From contig JANCRA010000003.1 in the NCBI GenBank assembly GCA_024362935.1, positions 7,058,001 to 7,122,000 of the forward strand: a DNA stretch of 64,000 nt, in the 5' to 3' direction. The notes beneath the pieces were generated by a model. It did not search any database. It worked only from the letters and a program-made list of their open reading frames with translations, and was not told the origin of the DNA. The stretch is from Setophaga petechia (lineage: Eukaryota > Chordata > Aves > Passeriformes > Parulidae). Position numbers and translations under genes: made by a program. Positions 60,267 to 64,000 of the stretch are shown here, piece after piece; positions within the stretch are counted from its first letter, which is position 1, and each line of letters begins with the position of its first letter.

Positions 60267-63200
60267 TCCAGGGTCTCATTTGGCTCCCCTGTTTTGTATG
60301 TAAAACAAGAATTTGTTTCCCTTTACATAATCTCTGCCACTTGAACACCTGTTTGCTAAGCATCATAAGGTCACCTTTACTGCCATGAGCCATTTGGTAT
60401 CATCTGCAGCAGCTGTCACCTGCCTGTCCACCTTGCCCAGGTTTCTGCAGACATCCCTGCATAGGAGAGCAGCCGTCCAATATGAAAATTGCACCTCATT
60501 TCCCATCTTTGCTCTGTTACTTGTCCTTGTGAGAACCTCTCACTCACCTATTGCTCCCCAGTTTCTCTCTGAGCCTATGGCAAGAACTTTCCAAATGCCT
60601 TTTGGAAACCTGAGTAGGCTACAGCCTCTTCCCTGTGCTCTCTTGCTCTCCCCACAGAACCCCTGGGGGTGGCTGAGGTGCCAAGCTGGGCTGGTTCTTC
60701 CCTGGTGAATCCCAATGAGACAGGCCAGAAAGGTGCCTGCCAGGTGCTGGTGACACCTGACACAGGGGCCCAGACTCTGTGGGTGTCTTCCAGGTTATTT
60801 GAAGGCATCCAAGAGCTGCCCTTGCTGCAGGGACTGTGCCTGCCACCCTGCAGACCCTGCTCTGGAGGGAGCTGGCTGGTCCCTGCTCCAGTGAAGGACA
60901 CTTCCTGGGCATGGAGCCACACTGCTTTGTGCTCCTCCAAAGCTCACCGACAGATTTAGGCCCTTCCCACTTGAATCTGCTCCAAAAGGAGACAGATCTG
61001 CCAGGTTTCCTGAGTCTTTGACACCTGTCTGTCCAAGCATATCACAGATCCTCTCTTTGTCCTTCCACACATTACATTTGAGTTTTGCATCTCAGGACAG
61101 ATGGTTACCTCCTTGCCATGCCCAGTGTTTTCAATTTTGTTTCATGAGAATCACAGAGCAGCAGATGGGGACGTGCTGGTGAGGCTGCTCCCTTCCACCA
61201 GGGATGTCCCAGATGTGGTCTGGAGGACAGCTCATGGAGAGAACCCACAGCACCCATGACAATGGCATTCCTCCTTCCTTCTTAGGTGATCCTGGAGGTT
61301 GTTCACTCCGTTTCAAGCAGATAGGCTTTGAAGCTAAAGCTGTGAGTACAGAGATGGTCCTCAGCTTTAGATCCTCTAGATGCTTTTTTTCAATAAATCA
61401 ATATGTGAGGGGAACATTGTGGCAGAGAATAAGCATGTCTGTGGAAATGACTCACAGATTATTTTCTGGGGTTACTTAATGGTAAGACCAGTATTTTTTG
61501 TTGTGGTGGGGAAATGACCCATTTGTCAGTGGGAGAGAGTGCACATGTTTGGGGCTGCTGTTCATGTGATAGTCACCCTCACTTGGTGTGTCCCATGTGG
61601 GGCTGGCCCCTGCTGTTGGCTTACAGCAATGCAAAGCCCAGGGGTTCCAGGGAGGCCTTCCAGAGTGAGATGCAGACAACTTTGAATATAAGAAAGTTAT
61701 TTAAATTACTAGATTTCCAGGAGCTGCCAGGCACAAAATTGTTCCAAAGCTGTAGAGTTTCTTTATGTGGGTCCTGTGGCCCTGAGCAGGAGTGGAGGTG
61801 GACAGCTGCCCTGGGGCATGGGATGAAATTTGGGTTGTTTCCTCCAGGCTGGCTTGGCTGTGATGTTCTCCTTGGCCAAGGACACAATGACCTTTCTACA
61901 TCCCTTCTTTCTGTAAGGTAGTTAAAAACTTGCTTGTTCCAGGCTGCAACAGCTAATTTACAAATGAAGTAAAAACCTCTAGGGCTGTGATATATCCAGC
62001 CTTCAGCAAGACCAACACCTTTCTGGAGTACACCAAGGAGTTCCAGGAAGAAAATTCTGCCTCAAAGCATTGACTTCCCAGAGCTAACCTTCTGTAGGAA
62101 AATACAGTGTTTCCAGACTAATAGCCTTCCATATCCTGGTCTTTTCCGAGCACAAATAGTTGCCCTGTATTTTCTGGCCAATTAACCTGTGTTGATTGAG
62201 ATGCAGCTTGGCAGCATGAGCAGACATTGTGAGGGAGAATGGAAAATTTTATGTTAAATCCTGTGGTAAGTATTCACTGACTTTTTCAAGGCTGGAAACT
62301 TTTAGATGGAAAAGTGAAACTGAAACGTGTGAAACAAGAGAAAAATTGGAGTTATTCACTGAGCAACAGGGAAAGTAGGGGGGAAGTGATCTGTTGTGGC
62401 AGAGCTGTGGTCTTGCTGCACCAACAAGATATTGCAGGATCTTTACATCTTCTCTGATTCCTGTGTCCATCATTTCTGTTATTCCCTGAATATGACTGTT
62501 TTTAAAGGTGAAGACTAGCACCAGAGGCATGTGGGCCAGCAAGAGCAGAAGGCAAATATTATCTCTAGGTCCTTCTGCAAGGGTGGTGAGGTGTGTTTCA
62601 TCATGCTGGAGCAGGAATGGCTCTTCCAGGTTGACTCTTCATTTTTCACACAGATCCCATCATGCATCTGGTCAGGGATGATGACAGAGGTGCTGGGAGA
62701 AGGGGAGATGAACAGGAATGGTGGCAGTGTATGATAACAGCATTGTCTGATGAGAGTCCTGGAAGGGCTATGGTCCAGAACAACTGAAACCATCCATGAA
62801 GTGTGATTACAGTGCTTGGCACTATTCATGATCTGTCTGTTCCTCATTTGTGCTGCTGTCCCTGCCACATCAGTTTTGCAACAGCTGAAGAAAAAAGCAA
62901 ACAAAACCCAGCCATTCATGGTGGTCAGGGAAGGAATGTGAGACTCAGAATTCCCGCAGGGATGCTCCCTGCCCTGTCCATGCCCCAGCAACATGCAATG
63001 CTGGGACTTTCCAAGTCACATCTTGCGTCTCCTTGCTGGTGCCTTTTGCATCACAGTGCCCCAGGTGTTGCACAGTAGATATCAGAAGGGAGGGTGGTGG
63101 GAGAGTTTGCTCCATTTCCAAACTTGTTGCCTTAGCCTGATTGAAAATCTAAGCTGGTCTGGTGGCCAAAGAGTGCCCAGGGACCTTTGGGCAGGGCTCA

Positions 63201-64000
63201 AAAACCAGCTGTGAGATGATGACTGGTCCTAAGGCAGGCCACATCTGTTTCATTCCTGCTCTGTGAAATGCAGAACATCCCCTTTTCCCAGTGCACAGAA
63301 TAAGCACTTGGCACTGAGCTCTGATCCTGGGCACAAGGGACCATCTAAATAGATAGTTGGTCCAAAGAGGGATGAGGACAAGAACCTCTTCTCCCACTGA
63401 AACAGCAGTGGGGTTTGAGTTGGTGGGAGCAGAGTGTGATTTCTGCAGGGCTATTGCTGTGCATCTGGTCTGCAAAAAAGTGTGGTCCACTTCTTGAAGA
63501 ATTTTTTGGCTTGGCTTGAGTCCATTTATATTGGCAGTTGAAGCATGTTTCAGTGGTACCAGGCAAATGCTTTGCCCTGGAGATAGAAAGCAGGCAGCAT
63601 CTTGTAGCAAAGATTTTTAAGGCTAGTCCTGTCCAGATTATCCATGTGCTAAATCTATGCAGAAAAAAATGACTCAAAATCACTTGTGTAGCTAAAGCCA
63701 AGTATAGATCTAGAAATATGGGTTGTACGATATTGAGCCAACTTGCAAGTTTTAGACTGAACTATACAGGCTGTTTGCATCTGGTTTCCCCAGCCATTGT
63801 TAAGGAGACTTGAGATTGCTTGAAGTTCTCTTGCCAGTGTTTTCTTGAAATGAGGGATAAGTTAAAGCAAACAAACTCAAAGTGAAGCAAACACAATTCA
63901 ACTGTTTGGAGAAAAGCCAATAAAAATAATGCTTATGTCCTTACTTTTGGCTTGATGTGGGCTGACCTAGTGGACACACATTGTTATGTCAGCTGGACCA
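60267..64000. other. Non-coding spacer to the window end
   Basis: No gene or repeat could be supported. Frames such as 63149-63610 (minus) and 61514-61921 (plus) have no recognisable domains or splice context. Confidence 0.55.

Overview
The window is vertebrate nuclear DNA, most likely from a songbird. It has one split gene with short exons and GT/AG introns, long CpG-poor spacers, CR1-type LINE 3' ends ending in 'attccatgattc', and a solo LTR of a kind common in passerine genomes. There are no bacterial-style operons, and almost all long open frames outside the items listed are chance frames.

Layout: 1-19.2 kb is non-coding and holds a CR1 tail, a 22-bp minisatellite and a solo LTR (16699-17079). 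A TATA box at 19226 starts one plus-strand gene whose coding exons run from 19439 to 45902. Ten exons are recognised. Together they encode a Sec6/EXOC3-family protein that best fits TNFAIP2 (M-Sec) or its paralogue EXOC3L4: a lysine-rich N-terminus, a helical Sec6-like body, and an unusual C-terminal cysteine cluster. All junctions are phase-compatible except exon 2 to exon 3. That junction flanks the intron carrying the retrovirus, and one exon (about 50 residues by family comparison) is missing from my model there.

Inside that intron, in antisense orientation, sits a very young endogenous gammaretrovirus-like provirus (23131-29702): nearly identical 641/642-bp LTRs, a 5-bp target duplication, a perfect tRNA-Pro primer binding site, a polypurine tract, a complete gag, a protease with an altered active-site triad, a pol region lacking reverse transcriptase, RNase H and the first part of integrase, and a broken env. 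Its leader carries five 87-bp tandem repeats that stay open in frame. Young LTRs around a gutted pol suggest a non-autonomous family that keeps gag and is copied in trans.

45.9-64 kb has no gene I can support. It contains a CTCF-like site (51.46 kb), a CpG-rich block (52.9-53.2 kb) that may be a promoter, a 200-bp pure CCTTC array (54.35-54.56 kb), CR1-like fragments and a perfect 18-bp inverted repeat (60.2 kb).
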